Positions 1 to 11,285 of a DNA stretch of 64,000 bases are shown piece by piece. This stretch comes from Mesorhizobium sp. YM1C-6-2. GTDB taxonomy: Bacteria > Pseudomonadota > Alphaproteobacteria > Rhizobiales > Rhizobiaceae. The position numbers and the translations under genes are program-made. Numbering within the stretch: position 1 is the first letter of the stretch; each line of letters starts with the position of its first letter. The stretch spans positions 186,001-250,000 of the forward strand of contig NZ_RCIZ01000005.1 of assembly GCF_003666685.1 (NCBI RefSeq), written 5' to 3'. The notes beneath the pieces were generated by a model. It searched no databases. It was not told the origin of the DNA and saw only the letters and a program-made list of their open reading frames with translations.

Positions 1-1104
1 GACCTCAAATATTACGACCTCGGCGTCGAGCACCGCGACGCCACCGAAGACCAGGTCACGATCGACGCGGCAAATGCTATCAAGAAATACGGCGTCGGCG
101 TGAAATGCGCCACCATCACCCCCGACGAGGCGCGCGTCGAGGAATTCAAGCTGAAGAAGATGTGGAAGTCGCCCAACGGCACGATCCGCAACATCCTCGG
201 CGGCACCATCTTCCGCGAGCCGATCATCATGAAGAACGTGCCGCGCCTCGTGCCGGGCTGGACGCAGCCGATCATCGTCGGCCGCCACGCCTATGGCGAC
301 CAGTACCGCGCCACCGACTTCAAATTCCCCGGCAAGGGCAAGCTCTCGATCAAGTTCGTCGGCGAGGACGGCAAGACGATCGAGCACGAAGTGTTCGACG
401 CACCGTCGGCGGGTGTCGCGATGGCGATGTACAATCTCGATGACTCGATCCGCGAATTCGCGCGCGCCTCGCTGAACTACGGCCTGCTGCGCAACTACCC
501 GGTCTATCTGTCGACCAAGAACACCATCCTCAAGGTCTATGACGGCCGCTTCAAGGACATCTTCCAGGAAGTTTACGAGCAGGAGTTCGAGGCGCAGTTC
601 AAGGAAAAGAAGATCTGGTACGAGCACCGCCTGATCGACGACATGGTGGCCTCCAGCCTGAAGTGGTCGGGCGGCTACGTCTGGGCCTGCAAGAACTATG
701 ACGGCGACGTGCAGTCCGATACGGTCGCGCAAGGCTTTGGCTCGCTCGGCCTGATGACCTCGGTGCTGATGACGCCGGACGGCAAGACGGTCGAGGCCGA
801 GGCCGCGCACGGTACCGTCACCCGCCACTACCGCCAGCACCAGAAGGGCGAGGAGACCTCGACCAACTCGATCGCCTCGATCTTCGCCTGGACGCGCGGG
901 CTCGCGCATCGCGCCAAGCTCGACAACAATGCCGAGCTCAAGAAGTTCGCCGACACGCTGGAGAAGGTCTGCATCCAGACGGTCGAGTCCGGCTTCATGA
1001 CCAAGGACCTGTCGCTGCTGATCGGTCCCGACCAGCCGTGGCTGTCGACCACCGGCTTCCTCGACAAGATCGACGAGAACCTCAAGAAGGCGATGACCGC
1101 CTGA
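1..1104 (+). CDS. icd: NADP-dependent isocitrate dehydrogenase, 5'-truncated by window edge
   Basis: Oxidative decarboxylation of isocitrate to 2-oxoglutarate with NADP in the TCA cycle; cytosolic. The frame is open from base 1, so 367 residues are visible; enzymes of this eukaryote-like homodimeric type are about 400 residues, so roughly 35 N-terminal residues lie outside the window. Visible family signatures are [11 protein letters not shown] in the substrate-binding region, LIDDMVA followed by YDGDVQSD (metal-binding aspartates) and [11 protein letters not shown] (NADP pocket), then [12 protein letters not shown]. The stop TGA at 1102-1104 abuts the stop of the convergent downstream gene. 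Identity is secure; only the start is missing. Confidence 0.96.
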   Translation, partial: DLKYYDLGVEHRDATEDQVTIDAANAIKKYGVGVKCATITPDEARVEEFKLKKMWKSPNGTIRNILGGTIFREPIIMKNVPRLVPGWTQPIIVGRHAYGDQYRATDFKFPGKGKLSIKFVGEDGKTIEHEVFDAPSAGVAMAMYNLDDSIREFARASLNYGLLRNYPVYLSTKNTILKVYDGRFKDIFQEVYEQEFEAQFKEKKIWYEHRLIDDMVASSLKWSGGYVWACKNYDGDVQSDTVAQGFGSLGLMTSVLMTPDGKTVEAEAAHGTVTRHYRQHQKGEETSTNSIASIFAWTRGLAHRAKLDNNAELKKFADTLEKVCIQTVESGFMTKDLSLLIGPDQPWLSTTGFLDKIDENLKKAMTA

Positions 1105-1389
1105 TCAGGCTTTCAGGGCGGGGGCTTGTTCCCCCGCCTGCCCCGCGCTGGCTTTCAGCGCTGCCTTCTCCACTGGCGACAGGTCGAGCCAGTGACGGCC
1201 CTGCAGCGCGGCCTCCAGGGCGTAGAGCGCGTTCAGCGTGACGTGCGAGCCGAACCGGAATTTCAGCCGCCGCCAGGTTTCGACCGCACCAAGCTGCCGT
1301 AGCTCGGCTGCCGTCTTCACGTCGATTTCGGCCAGCATCCGGACGGTCGCCGGCCCGAGATTCTTCAGATCGTCGAGCCGGTCCGGCAT
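1105..1389 (-). CDS. TfoX C-terminal domain protein
   Basis: A 94-residue protein that is just the helical TfoX/Sxy C-terminal domain: LKNLGPATVRMLAEIDV, a helix-hairpin-helix-like start, then LRQLGAVETWRRLK. In E. coli and Haemophilus the TfoX/Sxy competence activator carries an N-terminal and this C-terminal domain in one chain; here a separate N-terminal-domain gene lies at 8460-8783. Its function in rhizobia is unknown to me. It is convergent with icd, and the two stop codons form one TGATCA palindrome at 1102-1107. It lies 20 bases downstream of alaS and may share its transcript. ATG start at 1389. Confidence 0.85.
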   Translation of the reverse strand: MPDRLDDLKNLGPATVRMLAEIDVKTAAELRQLGAVETWRRLKFRFGSHVTLNALYALEAALQGRHWLDLSPVEKAALKASAGQAGEQAPALKA

Positions 1390-1409
1390 TGGCTGCCCCA
1401 GGGGTTGCG

Positions 1410-4082
<2,673 letters not shown>

Positions 4083-4196
4083 GCGGTTGCCTTCTGGTGC
4101 ACCGGCCGGATCGGCCGGGAAATTCAAGTTCAGGCCTTTTAGCGGCCGCTCCTATAGCTGTCCAGAAACTCGGATGGAGCTGAGTGGCGCCGGCGT

Positions 4197-4405
4197 CCAC
4201 CTCCCCCTTGAGGGAGGTCGGTGAGCCCGAGCGTAGCGAGGGCGAGCCGGGTGGGGTCGGAGGATGCAGCGCTCCGGCGGTTTTCTTGTGTACCGCGATT
4301 CATAGATCCCCCCTCTGCGTCTTCTTGCGCTGAGCACTTCGCCGGCGACCCCACCCGTCCAACCGCCTCCGGCGGTTGTCCACCCTCCCCTCAAGGGGGA
4401 GGGGT
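4197..4405. repeat. Composite GC-rich palindromic intergenic element
   Basis: Left end CCACCTCCCCCTTGAGGGAG and right end CACCCTCCCCTCAAGGGGGA are palindromic modules. Between them GTGGGGTCG (4251-4259) is the inverse of CGACCCCAC (4347-4355). Relatives built from the same words occur at 9388-9532, 30168-30236 and 35510-35620, all between genes. This is the style of rhizobial REP/RIME-like repeats. The open frames crossing it show no protein features. Confidence 0.6.
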
Positions 4406-4480
4406 ACCGGCGCGTTTCATCATCGCCACGCCTCGTTTCCGATCTGGCCGTTGAAAGAAGTCGGGAAGACGGGAGGGTCG

Positions 4481-4845
4481 TGACCACCAGTCTAGTTTTA
4501 ATGTGGGTGGTCGCTCGACCCAGCCTGACCCCTTGGCGTCAGGCGGCGGAAGGCTTTGGGCCTCCGCCCCCGTCCGGTGTCTGTCGCCACCTTCGGCCGG
4601 GCACACGTCCTGTCGGCCACGAGATACTCCAGTGGTCCGGGACGTACGGTGCTCCGTCTGCCTCCGTCGCAGAGCCGACCGATAATCTGGCCGCCTCCGC
4701 CGGGCATGCCGGCCTGTCGGGCGCCCTCGGGACCGTGGAACCGCTTCCACGGGTGGGAGGTCACCGCCGCCCTCCCCGTCATCCGGTCCATGACCCGGGT
4801 TCCCGCGAGAGCGATGCAAGGATTATGTGGGAGGTCAGCGGGTTG
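4481..4845. other. Unassigned palindrome-rich intergenic segment upstream of alaS
   Basis: GC-rich segment with no credible gene. It holds several perfect short inverted repeats: GACCACC/GGTGGTC (4482-4512), CCGGGCATGCCGG (near 4700) and GTGGAACCGCTTCCAC (near 4735). Near-direct repeats TTAATGTGGGTGGTC (4498) and ATTATGTGGGAGGTC (4822) bracket it. It could be a structured RNA or a small non-autonomous element. I looked for tmRNA, RNase P RNA and SRP RNA signatures and did not find them. The rest of the 4083-5142 gap holds the repeat at 4197-4405, a short palindrome CTCTCCCCGCAAGCGGGGAGAG near 4976, and the recA terminator. Confidence 0.3.
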
Positions 4846-5084
4846 TGAATGAACCGGCCGGGGACCGCGAGCAGAAATCGTACAAGCTATTGATTTCAGT
4901 GGGACAAAAGATTTTTGAGGGCAGAAATCTTTTCACGGGAGCCAGATGAGGAGATGCCTGCGCCGCCCTGCCATCCTCTCCCCGCAAGCGGGGAGAGGCA
5001 AAGCGCTGCTATGGCCGTGCCTCCCCATCCCCCGGGAACAGGCACCGCGAGCGGCGAAGGTCACGGGGCACGGCTTCCCGTCAG

Positions 5085-5115
5085 CCAAAACAAAACCGCC
5101 GGCAGAAGCCGGCGG
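5085..5115 (-). terminator. Rho-independent terminator of recA
   Basis: On the minus strand CCGCCGGC-TTCT-GCCGGCGG forms a perfect 8-bp stem with a four-base loop, followed by TTTTGTTTT. It lies about 30 bases past the recA stop. Confidence 0.85.
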
Positions 5116-5142
5116 TCCGTCATGCATCGATTACCGTCGGCG

Positions 5143-6237
5143 TCACATGCCGCCGGCCGCAGCGTCGTCCTCGTCGAAATCTTCGCGCGAGCCGTTCTCG
5201 AGGAATTTCTCGGCGATCAGGCCGGCATTCTGCCTGAGCGCCAGCTCGATCTCGCGCGCCGTGTCGGGATTGTCGCGCAGGAACGTCTTGGCATTCTCGC
5301 GGCCCTGGCCGAGGCGCTGCGAATTGTAGGAGAACCAGGCGCCCGACTTCTCGACCACGCCGGCCTTGACGCCGAGGTCGACCAGTTCGCCGGTCTTCGA
5401 CACGCCCTCGCCATACATGATGTCGAACTCGACCTGCTTGAAGGGCGGCGCCAGCTTGTTCTTCACCACCTTGACGCGGGTCTGGTTGCCGACCACCTCG
5501 TCGCGGTCCTTGACCGAGCCGATGCGGCGGATGTCGAGACGCACCGACGCATAGAATTTCAGCGCGTTGCCGCCCGTGGTGGTCTCGGGCGAGCCGAACA
5601 TGACACCGATCTTCATGCGAATCTGGTTGATGAAGATGACCATCGTGTTGGAGCGCGAGATCGATGCAGTCAGCTTCCTGAGCGCCTGGCTCATCAGGCG
5701 GGCCTGCAGGCCCGGCAACGAATCGCCCATCTCGCCTTCGATTTCGGCGCGCGGGGTGAGCGCGGCGACCGAGTCGACCACGAGCACGTCGATCGCGCCG
5801 GAGCGCACCAGCGTGTCGCAGATCTCCAGCGCCTGCTCGCCCGTGTCGGGCTGCGAGATCAAGAGGTTCTCGAGGTCGACGCCGAGCTTGCGGGCATAGA
5901 CCGGGTCGAGCGCGTGTTCGGCGTCGACGAAGGCGCAGATGCCGCCCTTCTTCTGTGCCTCGGCGACCGTGTGCAGCGCCAGCGTTGTCTTGCCCGAGCT
6001 TTCCGGCCCGTAAATCTCGATGATGCGGCCGCGCGGCAGGCCGCCGACGCCGAGCGCGATGTCGAGCCCCAGCGAGCCGGTCGAGACAGTCCCGATCTCG
6101 ACCACCTGCTCGTTCTGGCCGAGCCGCATGATCGAACCCTTGCCGAAGGCACGCTCGATCTGTGAAAGCGCGGCATCCAGAGCCTTTGTTTTGTCCACCG
6201 TATTGTCCTCTACGAGCCGCAATGAATTTTGCGCCAT
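5143..6237 (-). CDS. recA: Recombinase A
   Basis: ATP-dependent DNA strand-exchange protein and co-protease for LexA. The 364 residues match the family length. After an N-terminal helix ([20 protein letters not shown]) come Walker A GPESSGKT at about residue 75, [15 protein letters not shown], the Walker B region [14 protein letters not shown], loop 2 [32 protein letters not shown], and an acidic C-terminal tail [12 protein letters not shown]. The ATG at 6237 is the only start consistent with the family. Regulation is visible: a LexA-type box lies 56-70 bases upstream, and a strong terminator follows the gene. Confidence 0.98.
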   Translation of the reverse strand: MAQNSLRLVEDNTVDKTKALDAALSQIERAFGKGSIMRLGQNEQVVEIGTVSTGSLGLDIALGVGGLPRGRIIEIYGPESSGKTTLALHTVAEAQKKGGICAFVDAEHALDPVYARKLGVDLENLLISQPDTGEQALEICDTLVRSGAIDVLVVDSVAALTPRAEIEGEMGDSLPGLQARLMSQALRKLTASISRSNTMVIFINQIRMKIGVMFGSPETTTGGNALKFYASVRLDIRRIGSVKDRDEVVGNQTRVKVVKNKLAPPFKQVEFDIMYGEGVSKTGELVDLGVKAGVVEKSGAWFSYNSQRLGQGRENAKTFLRDNPDTAREIELALRQNAGLIAEKFLENGSREDFDEDDAAAGGM

Positions 6238-6292
6238 GATATCACCCCTTGCTCCTCAATGAAGGCCGGAACTTCTCTGCGTCACAACATGT

Positions 6293-6307
6293 GTACTCGT
6301 TTTGTTC
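6293..6307 (-). promoter_or_regulatory. LexA (SOS) operator of recA
   Basis: The minus strand reads GAAC-AAAACGA-GTAC, one mismatch from the alphaproteobacterial SOS box GAAC-N7-GAAC. Its position 56-70 bases before the recA start fits a repressor site. The remaining gap (6238-6521) shows nothing else I can name. Confidence 0.7.
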
Positions 6308-6521
6308 CTATTTTGCAAGAGGCGCTATCTAACTGACTGAATTCGCTTAATAGGATTTGTTACAGTTTCGTTCCCGTGCGGCAAACTATCCACGTCCATA
6401 GAACTTCATAACAAGACCGCAGCGGCGGCCGCGACGCCGCCGCTGATTCGGATCGGCGCGGTTGCCTCTCACCCATCCCGCACCCTAATGTCCAGGCGAT
6501 TTGCAACGTCGCAGGCATCGG

Positions 6522-7484
6522 ATGAGAGCTTCCAGAATCCTCGCGATCGGCGGCGCGCATGTCGACCGGCGCGGCCAGATGACCGGCACCTTCGTGCCGG
6601 GCGCCTCGATCCCCGGCACGATGCGCGAGGACGTCGGCGGCGGCGCCTTCAATGCGCTGCGCAGCGCCGTCCAGCGCGGCGCGGAAGGCGCGATGATCTC
6701 TTTGCGCGGCGGCGACGCCGCCGGCGGCGCTGTCGGGCTGGCGATCGCCGAGGCGGGCATCCTCGACCTCTCCGCGGTGTTCCTCGACCGCGCGACCCCG
6801 AGCTACACCGCGCTGCTCGACCGGGATGGCGACGTGGTGGCGGCGCTGGCCGACATGCAGCTCTACGAGACGGCCTTCCCCAAACAGCTCAGGCGGGCGA
6901 AACTGCGCGAGGAGATTGCGGCCGCCGACGCCGTGCTCTGCGACGCCAACATCCCGGCCGTCGGGCTACAGCGGCTGGCTTCCCTCGCCGAAGGCAAGCC
7001 GCTTTTCGCGATCGCCATCTCGCCGGCGAAAGCGGTGCGGCTCGCGGAAATCCTGCCCGCGCTCGCCTGCCTCTACATGAACCGGCGCGAGGCGGCGGCG
7101 CTCGCCGGCTTGGGCGTCGAAGATCCGGTCGAGGCGATCGTCGACAGGCTGCGGATGCTCGGCCTTCCGCGCGGCGTCATCACTCAGGGCGGCGACCCGG
7201 TGGTCGGCTTCGACGCCATCGGGATCACGGCGGTGCCACCGCCCGCGCCGCGAAAGGTGGCCGACGTCACCGGCGCCGGCGATGCGCTGGCCGGCGCGAT
7301 GACGGTCGCGCTGCTCGGCGGGACGCCGTTCGGCAAAGCGTTGCTCGAAGGCATGGCGGCCGCCCTGCTCGCGGTCGAGAACCCGGCTTCGGTGCCGGCG
7401 CTTTCGAAACAGGCGTTCGCCGAGGCATTGGCTCTTGTGTCCGAAGCGGCGGAAAGGCAAATGAGAGCGGGAGCACAGCCATGA
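6522..7484 (+). CDS. psuK: PfkB-family kinase, probably pseudouridine kinase
   Basis: Predicted to phosphorylate pseudouridine to pseudouridine 5'-phosphate; cytosolic. The 320-residue product has ribokinase-fold signatures: ILAIGGAHVDRRG at the N terminus, DVGGGAFNALR (substrate-binding GG), ITQGGDPVVG, and DVTGAGDALAGAM, the PfkB anion-hole and catalytic-Asp motif. The substrate comes from context: it overlaps psuG by ATGA (7481-7484), the classic kinase/glycosidase pair. The ATG at 6522 is chosen over a TTG at 6501, as the family begins just before RILAIGG. PfkB members vary in substrate, so the kinase call is firmer than the substrate. Confidence 0.85.
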   Translation: MRASRILAIGGAHVDRRGQMTGTFVPGASIPGTMREDVGGGAFNALRSAVQRGAEGAMISLRGGDAAGGAVGLAIAEAGILDLSAVFLDRATPSYTALLDRDGDVVAALADMQLYETAFPKQLRRAKLREEIAAADAVLCDANIPAVGLQRLASLAEGKPLFAIAISPAKAVRLAEILPALACLYMNRREAAALAGLGVEDPVEAIVDRLRMLGLPRGVITQGGDPVVGFDAIGITAVPPPAPRKVADVTGAGDALAGAMTVALLGGTPFGKALLEGMAAALLAVENPASVPALSKQAFAEALALVSEAAERQMRAGAQP

Positions 7485-8398
7485 CGCCAGAAACCGCCCG
7501 CCCCTATGTCGATGTCCTGCCCGCCGTGGCCACGGCGCTTGCGGCCGGCCGACCGGTCGTCGCGCTCGAAAGCACGATCATCACGCATGGCATGCCCTAT
7601 CCGCAGAACAGCGTGATGGCGGCCAATGTCGAGAAGATCATCCTCGGGGAAGGCGCGACGCCCGCCACGATCGCCGTGGTCGGCGGACGCATCAAGATCG
7701 GCCTTTCCGACGGCGAGCGGGAAGCGCTGGCGGTGGCGACCGGCCCGATGAAACTGTCCCGCGCCGACCTCGCCTACGCCGTCGCCGAGGGTCGCACCGG
7801 CGGCACGACGGTCGCGGCGACGATGATCTGCGCGCACATGGCCGGCATCCGCGTTTTCGCCACCGGCGGCATCGGCGGCGTGCACAAGGGCGCGGAGGAG
7901 AGCTTCGACGTCTCCGCCGACCTCGACGAACTGGCGCGCACGCCCGTCATCGTGGTGTCGGCGGGCGCGAAGGCGATCCTCGACATCGAGAAGACGCTGG
8001 AGGTGCTGGAGACGCGCGGCGTGCCGGTCGTGGCCGCCGGCTCGGACGTGATGCCCGCCTTCTGGTCGCGCGAATCCCCCTACCGCGCGCCGCTCCGGGT
8101 CGACGATCCGAAAGCCATCGCGCGGCTGTTCGCGGCCAGGAAGGCGCTGGGGCTCGGCGGCGGCATGCTGATCGCTAATCCGGTTCCCGAGAGCGACGAA
8201 ATACCGGCCGGCGAAATGGCCGGTTATATCGAGGTGGCGTATCGGGCGGCGCAGGAGCAGAGGGTCGCCGGCAAGGCGGTGACGCCGTTCCTGCTCGCGA
8301 AAATCCTCGAGCTCACCGACGGCGCGAGCCTGAAGACCAACATCGCGCTGGTCGAGAACAATGCGCGGCTCGCTGCGAGGATCGCCAAGGCGCTTTAG
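7481..8398 (+). CDS. psuG: Pseudouridine-5'-phosphate glycosidase
   Basis: Reversibly cleaves the C-glycosidic bond of pseudouridine 5'-phosphate to uracil and ribose 5-phosphate, in RNA-derived pseudouridine catabolism. The 305-residue protein carries the family blocks ALESTIITHGMPYPQN, VGGRIKIGL, GRTGGTTVAATM, FATGGIGGVHKGAE, SAGAKAILDIEKTLE and GGGMLIANPVPE. The conserved Glu and Lys of the Mn-dependent active site fall inside these. ATG overlaps the kinase stop by four bases, so the two are translationally coupled. Confidence 0.95.
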   Translation: MTPETARPYVDVLPAVATALAAGRPVVALESTIITHGMPYPQNSVMAANVEKIILGEGATPATIAVVGGRIKIGLSDGEREALAVATGPMKLSRADLAYAVAEGRTGGTTVAATMICAHMAGIRVFATGGIGGVHKGAEESFDVSADLDELARTPVIVVSAGAKAILDIEKTLEVLETRGVPVVAAGSDVMPAFWSRESPYRAPLRVDDPKAIARLFAARKALGLGGGMLIANPVPESDEIPAGEMAGYIEVAYRAAQEQRVAGKAVTPFLLAKILELTDGASLKTNIALVENNARLAARIAKAL

Positions 8399-8459
8399 GT
8401 TCCAGTGCCGGTGATCCTGATTCCGGGTTCCGCTGCGCTACCCCGAAATGACGACGGTT

Positions 8460-8783
8460 CTACTTCCCGGCCCGCCGGCCTGCCTCATAGGCTTTCCTCG
8501 CCCAGGGCGTCATCTCGTCGGCGCTGTCGGCGGCGCCGTCGGGCAACGACCAGTAGGGCATGGCGACCGTTTTGCCGTGGCGCGAATGCACATAGGTCCA
8601 TCGCCTGCCGCCGGCTGCCTCGTAGTCGGGCGCAACGACGGCGTCGCCCTTCAGCATGAGTTCGCCGCGCAGTTCCACCGCGATGATGACGCCGTCGAAA
8701 TAGATGCCCTTGCCGCCGAACATGCGGCGGATCGAGACAGGCCCCAGGCCGGAGAACAGATCGGATATCGCGTCGGCGTCCAT
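8460..8783 (-). CDS. TfoX N-terminal domain protein
   Basis: A 107-residue TfoX/Sxy N-terminal domain, typified by ISDLFSGLGPVSIRRMFGG followed by KGIYFDGVIIAV and TPWARKAYEAG. It stands alone; the matching C-terminal domain is a separate gene at 1105-1389. Such stand-alone domains are common in Rhizobiales, and I infer no competence role. The frame stays open upstream to 8957, but the family begins at the ATG at 8783. An ATG at 8819 is the alternative. Confidence 0.8.
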   Translation of the reverse strand: MDADAISDLFSGLGPVSIRRMFGGKGIYFDGVIIAVELRGELMLKGDAVVAPDYEAAGGRRWTYVHSRHGKTVAMPYWSLPDGAADSADEMTPWARKAYEAGRRAGK

Positions 8784-8877
8784 GGGCAGGAGTATGTCAG
8801 CAGGGATGGCGACTGTCATTGCCGGGGGACAGTGGAAACCCATATCCTCCTGACACCAACGGAGGTCGTGCTCGAAA

Positions 8878-9375
8878 ATGCCGGTTCTGCTCAAAGGGTC
8901 CTGCCGCTGCGGCGCGGTCGGTTTCGAGGTCGAAAGCCACACGCCCGCACCGTTCATGCTCTGCTACTGCTCGATCTGCCGCAAGCAGCAGGGCGGCGGC
9001 GGTTACGCGATCAACCTCGGCGGCGTCTACGAGACGCTGAAGGTGAAGGGCAAGCGCGCGATCGGGGTCTACCGGGCCGAGATCGAGGACGACGAGCGGA
9101 CGCGCTGCGAGGTGTCGACCGGCGAACGCAATTTTTGCAAGAAATGCGGCTCGGCGCTGTGGCTCTACGATCCGACCTGGCCGGAGCTGGTGCATCCCTT
9201 CGCCTCGGCGATCGACAGCGAGCTGCCGAAACCTAGGGAGCGTGTCCACATCATGCTGAAATACAAGGCGTCTTGGGTGGAGCCCGACATCCGCAAGGGC
9301 GACAAGACGTTCGACGCCTATCCGGACGAATCGATCGCCGACTGGCACAAGCGCACGAAGATGTGGGTGGAGTGA
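8878..9375 (+). CDS. GFA family (Mss4-fold, CENP-V-like) zinc protein
   Basis: A 165-residue member of the glutathione-dependent formaldehyde-activating enzyme family. Zinc ligands are visible as GSCRCGAVGF, CYCSICRKQQGGG and FCKKCGSALW. Despite the family name most members have no proven link to formaldehyde, so the physiological substrate is open. It diverges from the TfoX-N gene and is followed by a palindromic repeat. Confidence 0.85.
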   Translation: MPVLLKGSCRCGAVGFEVESHTPAPFMLCYCSICRKQQGGGGYAINLGGVYETLKVKGKRAIGVYRAEIEDDERTRCEVSTGERNFCKKCGSALWLYDPTWPELVHPFASAIDSELPKPRERVHIMLKYKASWVEPDIRKGDKTFDAYPDESIADWHKRTKMWVE

Positions 9376-9387
9376 AAGCAGCGACGC

Positions 9388-9532
9388 TTTCCCTCCCCAT
9401 CGCGGAAAGCGTGCCGAGCGAAGCGAGGCGGGCGGGGTAATTATGAAGCGTGGGGCGCAAAGAAAACGTCGCGTGCTGCCTCCGGCTACCCCACCCGGCC
9501 CTTCGGGCCACCCTCCCCTCAAGGGGGAGGGA
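9388..9532. repeat. Palindromic intergenic repeat, relative of 4197-4405
   Basis: Fills the gap between the GFA gene and sufA. It has GCGGGCGGGGTAA near 9428 and TACCCCACCCGG near 9488 as inverted inner arms, and ends in CACCCTCCCCTCAAGGGGGA, the same 3' word as the element at 4197-4405. Not protein coding. Confidence 0.6.
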
Positions 9533-9540
9533 AATCAGCG

Positions 9541-9927
9541 CTACGCCGCGCTGGCGGCGCGGGCTTCGGCGAGCGCCTTGAGGTCGGCTGGCTTCAGCTC
9601 GACGGATTCGCCGCAGCCGCAGGCGGAGCTCTGATTGGGGTTGCGGAAGGTGAAGCCGGTGCGCAGCGTCGTCTTCTCGAAATCCATCTCGGTGCCGAGC
9701 AGGAAGAGAGCCGCCTCGGGCGCGACCCAGACCTGCGCGCCGTTCTTCTCGACGTGGTCGTCGCCGGTTTTCGGCTCGGTGACGAGGTCGACCGTATATT
9801 CCATACCGGCACAGCCGCCCTTCTTGATGCCAAGGCGCACGCCCCTGGCATTGTCGCGGGCAGCGACGATCTCGTTGACGCGCTCGGCGGCAGCGTCGGT
9901 CATCGAAATGACGGCGAAGCGTCCCAT
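9541..9927 (-). CDS. sufA: HesB/IscA-type iron-sulfur assembly protein SufA
   Basis: A-type carrier that receives Fe-S clusters from the SufBCD scaffold and passes them to apoproteins. The 128 residues have the A-type fold with the three conserved cysteines: KGGCAGMEY and SACGCGES near the C terminus. It is the last gene of the minus-strand suf operon. The ATG at 9927 (MGRFAVISMT) is chosen over a TTG at 9939. Confidence 0.93.
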   Translation of the reverse strand: MGRFAVISMTDAAAERVNEIVAARDNARGVRLGIKKGGCAGMEYTVDLVTEPKTGDDHVEKNGAQVWVAPEAALFLLGTEMDFEKTTLRTGFTFRNPNQSSACGCGESVELKPADLKALAEARAASAA

Positions 9928-9976
9928 GTCATTCTCCAAGCCATGCAGGTTAAAGGCCTGCCGGATGATTCATCCC

Positions 9977-10297
9977 TTAAAATGGTGAAGTTTTTGGCCC
10001 GATGCAAGCAGCACAGGCTAAAGCCGTACGAGCTTCACTCCTGGCATTGAAGGTTGCGGCAAACTCCATCACATCCTCCAGCGTCTCGCCCTCGTGTTGG
10101 GTGGTGACTATGAAGCGGCTCCGATCGGAACCATCGCCTATGACAAAATCGTCTATCAAGTCTTCTACTGCAGCCGCATTCTCCCCGACGACCGCGATCA
10201 GCACCACGCCGTGGCGCAGGCAGTCCTCGACAAATGGACCAAGAGCATCCGGATTACCAAGCGGCAGTTGCAGCACAATTCTGGGAGCGAGCTTCAT
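9977..10297 (-). CDS. Hypothetical protein inside the suf operon
   Basis: A 106-residue soluble protein with no signal peptide or membrane segment. Alternating hydrophobic segments (RIVLQLPLGNPDALGPFVED, HGVVLIAVVGENAAAVEDLI, RFIVTTQHEGETLEDVMEF) suggest a small alpha/beta fold. I cannot name the family. It lies between the DUF4375 gene (20 bases) and sufA (49 bases) on the same strand, so it is probably co-transcribed; a role in Fe-S assembly is not implied by that alone. ATG at 10297. Confidence 0.7.
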   Translation of the reverse strand: MKLAPRIVLQLPLGNPDALGPFVEDCLRHGVVLIAVVGENAAAVEDLIDDFVIGDGSDRSRFIVTTQHEGETLEDVMEFAATFNARSEARTALACAACIGPKTSPF

Positions 10298-10317
10298 TTG
10301 ACTTCGAGTATCAACAG

Positions 10318-10860
10318 CTATCTGTTCAAAAGCGCCTTTGCGAACTCGTCAGCCCGGTCTCTATAGCGAGCCCATTCGTCATTGGTGACGGAATAGTACA
10401 TTGCCTGGGCGGCGCCCCAGCATCGGTCGTTCTTATCGCAGATAGCCTCGACCTGGAGCATACGCTCGTCCCGGTCAAACGGCACCTCGCCGCCGAACTC
10501 GTCCTTTGCTGAGCGGGCTGAAGCCGCGAACTTAGCTTGCCCGGTCATTTCGAGACCGCGTATGGCCTCGTCGATCATCGCACCATAGGAATTGTCGAAG
10601 TACTGATTGAAGCCACCGTTTTCGACTTCAGCTGTGAGCCACCAAGCGGCGACAACCTCCGGTACGTTTGCAGGCAAACGCTGGATCAAAGCATCGTAGA
10701 GCGGACGGTGTTCGAGCGCAGCCCAAAACTCGTCCTTGTATTTATCAAAGAGTTGAGCGCCACCAGACAGCTCGGTGTCCAGTTTCTCTGTCGCCATCGG
10801 TTTTTCCGGAGCAACCACAACCAACACCGTCAATGCGGCGGCGCAGGCAGCCCTTCTCAA
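10318..10860 (-). CDS. DUF4375 (DMP19-like) protein with possible signal peptide
   Basis: The C-terminal 130 residues match the DUF4375/DMP19 type: LIQRLPANVPEVVAAWWLTA, then EVENGGFNQYFDNSYG and AIRGLEMTG. Function unknown. Two starts compete. The ATG at 10797 gives a 159-residue cytosolic protein. The TTG at 10860 overlaps the sufT stop (TTGA) and adds RRAACAAALTVLVVVA, which looks like a signal peptide or membrane anchor. I give the longer form because the added stretch is hydrophobic and the overlap would couple it to sufT, but the start is uncertain. It is not a standard suf gene. Confidence 0.7.
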   Translation of the reverse strand: MRRAACAAALTVLVVVAPEKPMATEKLDTELSGGAQLFDKYKDEFWAALEHRPLYDALIQRLPANVPEVVAAWWLTAEVENGGFNQYFDNSYGAMIDEAIRGLEMTGQAKFAASARSAKDEFGGEVPFDRDERMLQVEAICDKNDRCWGAAQAMYYSVTNDEWARYRDRADEFAKALLNR

Positions 10861-11285
10861 TACCACCCCACCGCGACCTGGGCCTCTTCGGACATGCGGT
10901 CGGGGGTCCAGGGCGGGTCGAAGACCATGTCGACCTCGACGTCGGAGACGCCTTCCACCGCGCCGACGGCGTTCTGCACCCAGCCCGGCATCTCGCCGGC
11001 GACCGGGCAACCGGGCGCGGTCAGCGTCATCTGGATCTTGATGGTGCGGTCGTCCTCGATGTCGATCTTGTAGATCAGACCGAGCTCGTAGATGTCGGCA
11101 GGGATTTCCGGGTCATAGACGGTCTTCAGCGCCGAGACGATGTCGTCGGTGAGCCGCGCCAGCTCGTCGGCGGGGATAGCCGAAGCCTGCGCAGGGGCGG
11201 CTTCCGCCGGAGCCGAGGCTTCGGCCGGGAGGCCTGCTGAAGCGTCTGCCGTTTCGGTCGTGGTCTTAACCTCTTCCATAGCCAT
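10857..11285 (-). CDS. sufT: SufT / MIP18-type (DUF59) Fe-S maturation protein
   Basis: Accessory factor for Fe-S protein maturation, DUF59 family. An Ala/Pro/Glu-rich N-terminal tail of about 45 residues precedes the domain: LKTVYDPEIPADIYELGLIY, LTAPGCPVAGEMPGWVQNA and DMVFDPPWTPDRMSEEA. The conserved reactive Cys is in APGCPV. The stop of sufS and this ATG share one base (TGATG at 11285), indicating coupling; a second ATG lies at 11279. In rhizobia this gene usually lies between sufS and sufA, as here. Confidence 0.9.
   Translation of the reverse strand: MAMEEVKTTTETADASAGLPAEASAPAEAAPAQASAIPADELARLTDDIVSALKTVYDPEIPADIYELGLIYKIDIEDDRTIKIQMTLTAPGCPVAGEMPGWVQNAVGAVEGVSDVEVDMVFDPPWTPDRMSEEAQVAVGWY

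Noticed and set aside
4391-4819. Small Arg-rich ORFs on both strands of the alaS-recA gap
   Set aside because: Overlapping in several frames, with stops of similar density and no family features; the segment is better explained as palindromic non-coding DNA.
4481-4845. tmRNA, RNase P RNA or SRP RNA
   Set aside because: No T-loop TTCGA with CCA end, no tag reading frame, and no GAGGAAAGTCC or ACAGAAA motifs were found.
4915-6165. A 416-residue frame antisense to recA
   Set aside because: Opposite a certain gene, with no domain or ribosome site.
6488-8398. A single 636-residue protein covering kinase and glycosidase
   Set aside because: Only the C-terminal part is psuG. The N-terminal part is out of frame with the PfkB kinase and is Arg-rich shadow; the real kinase is in another frame.
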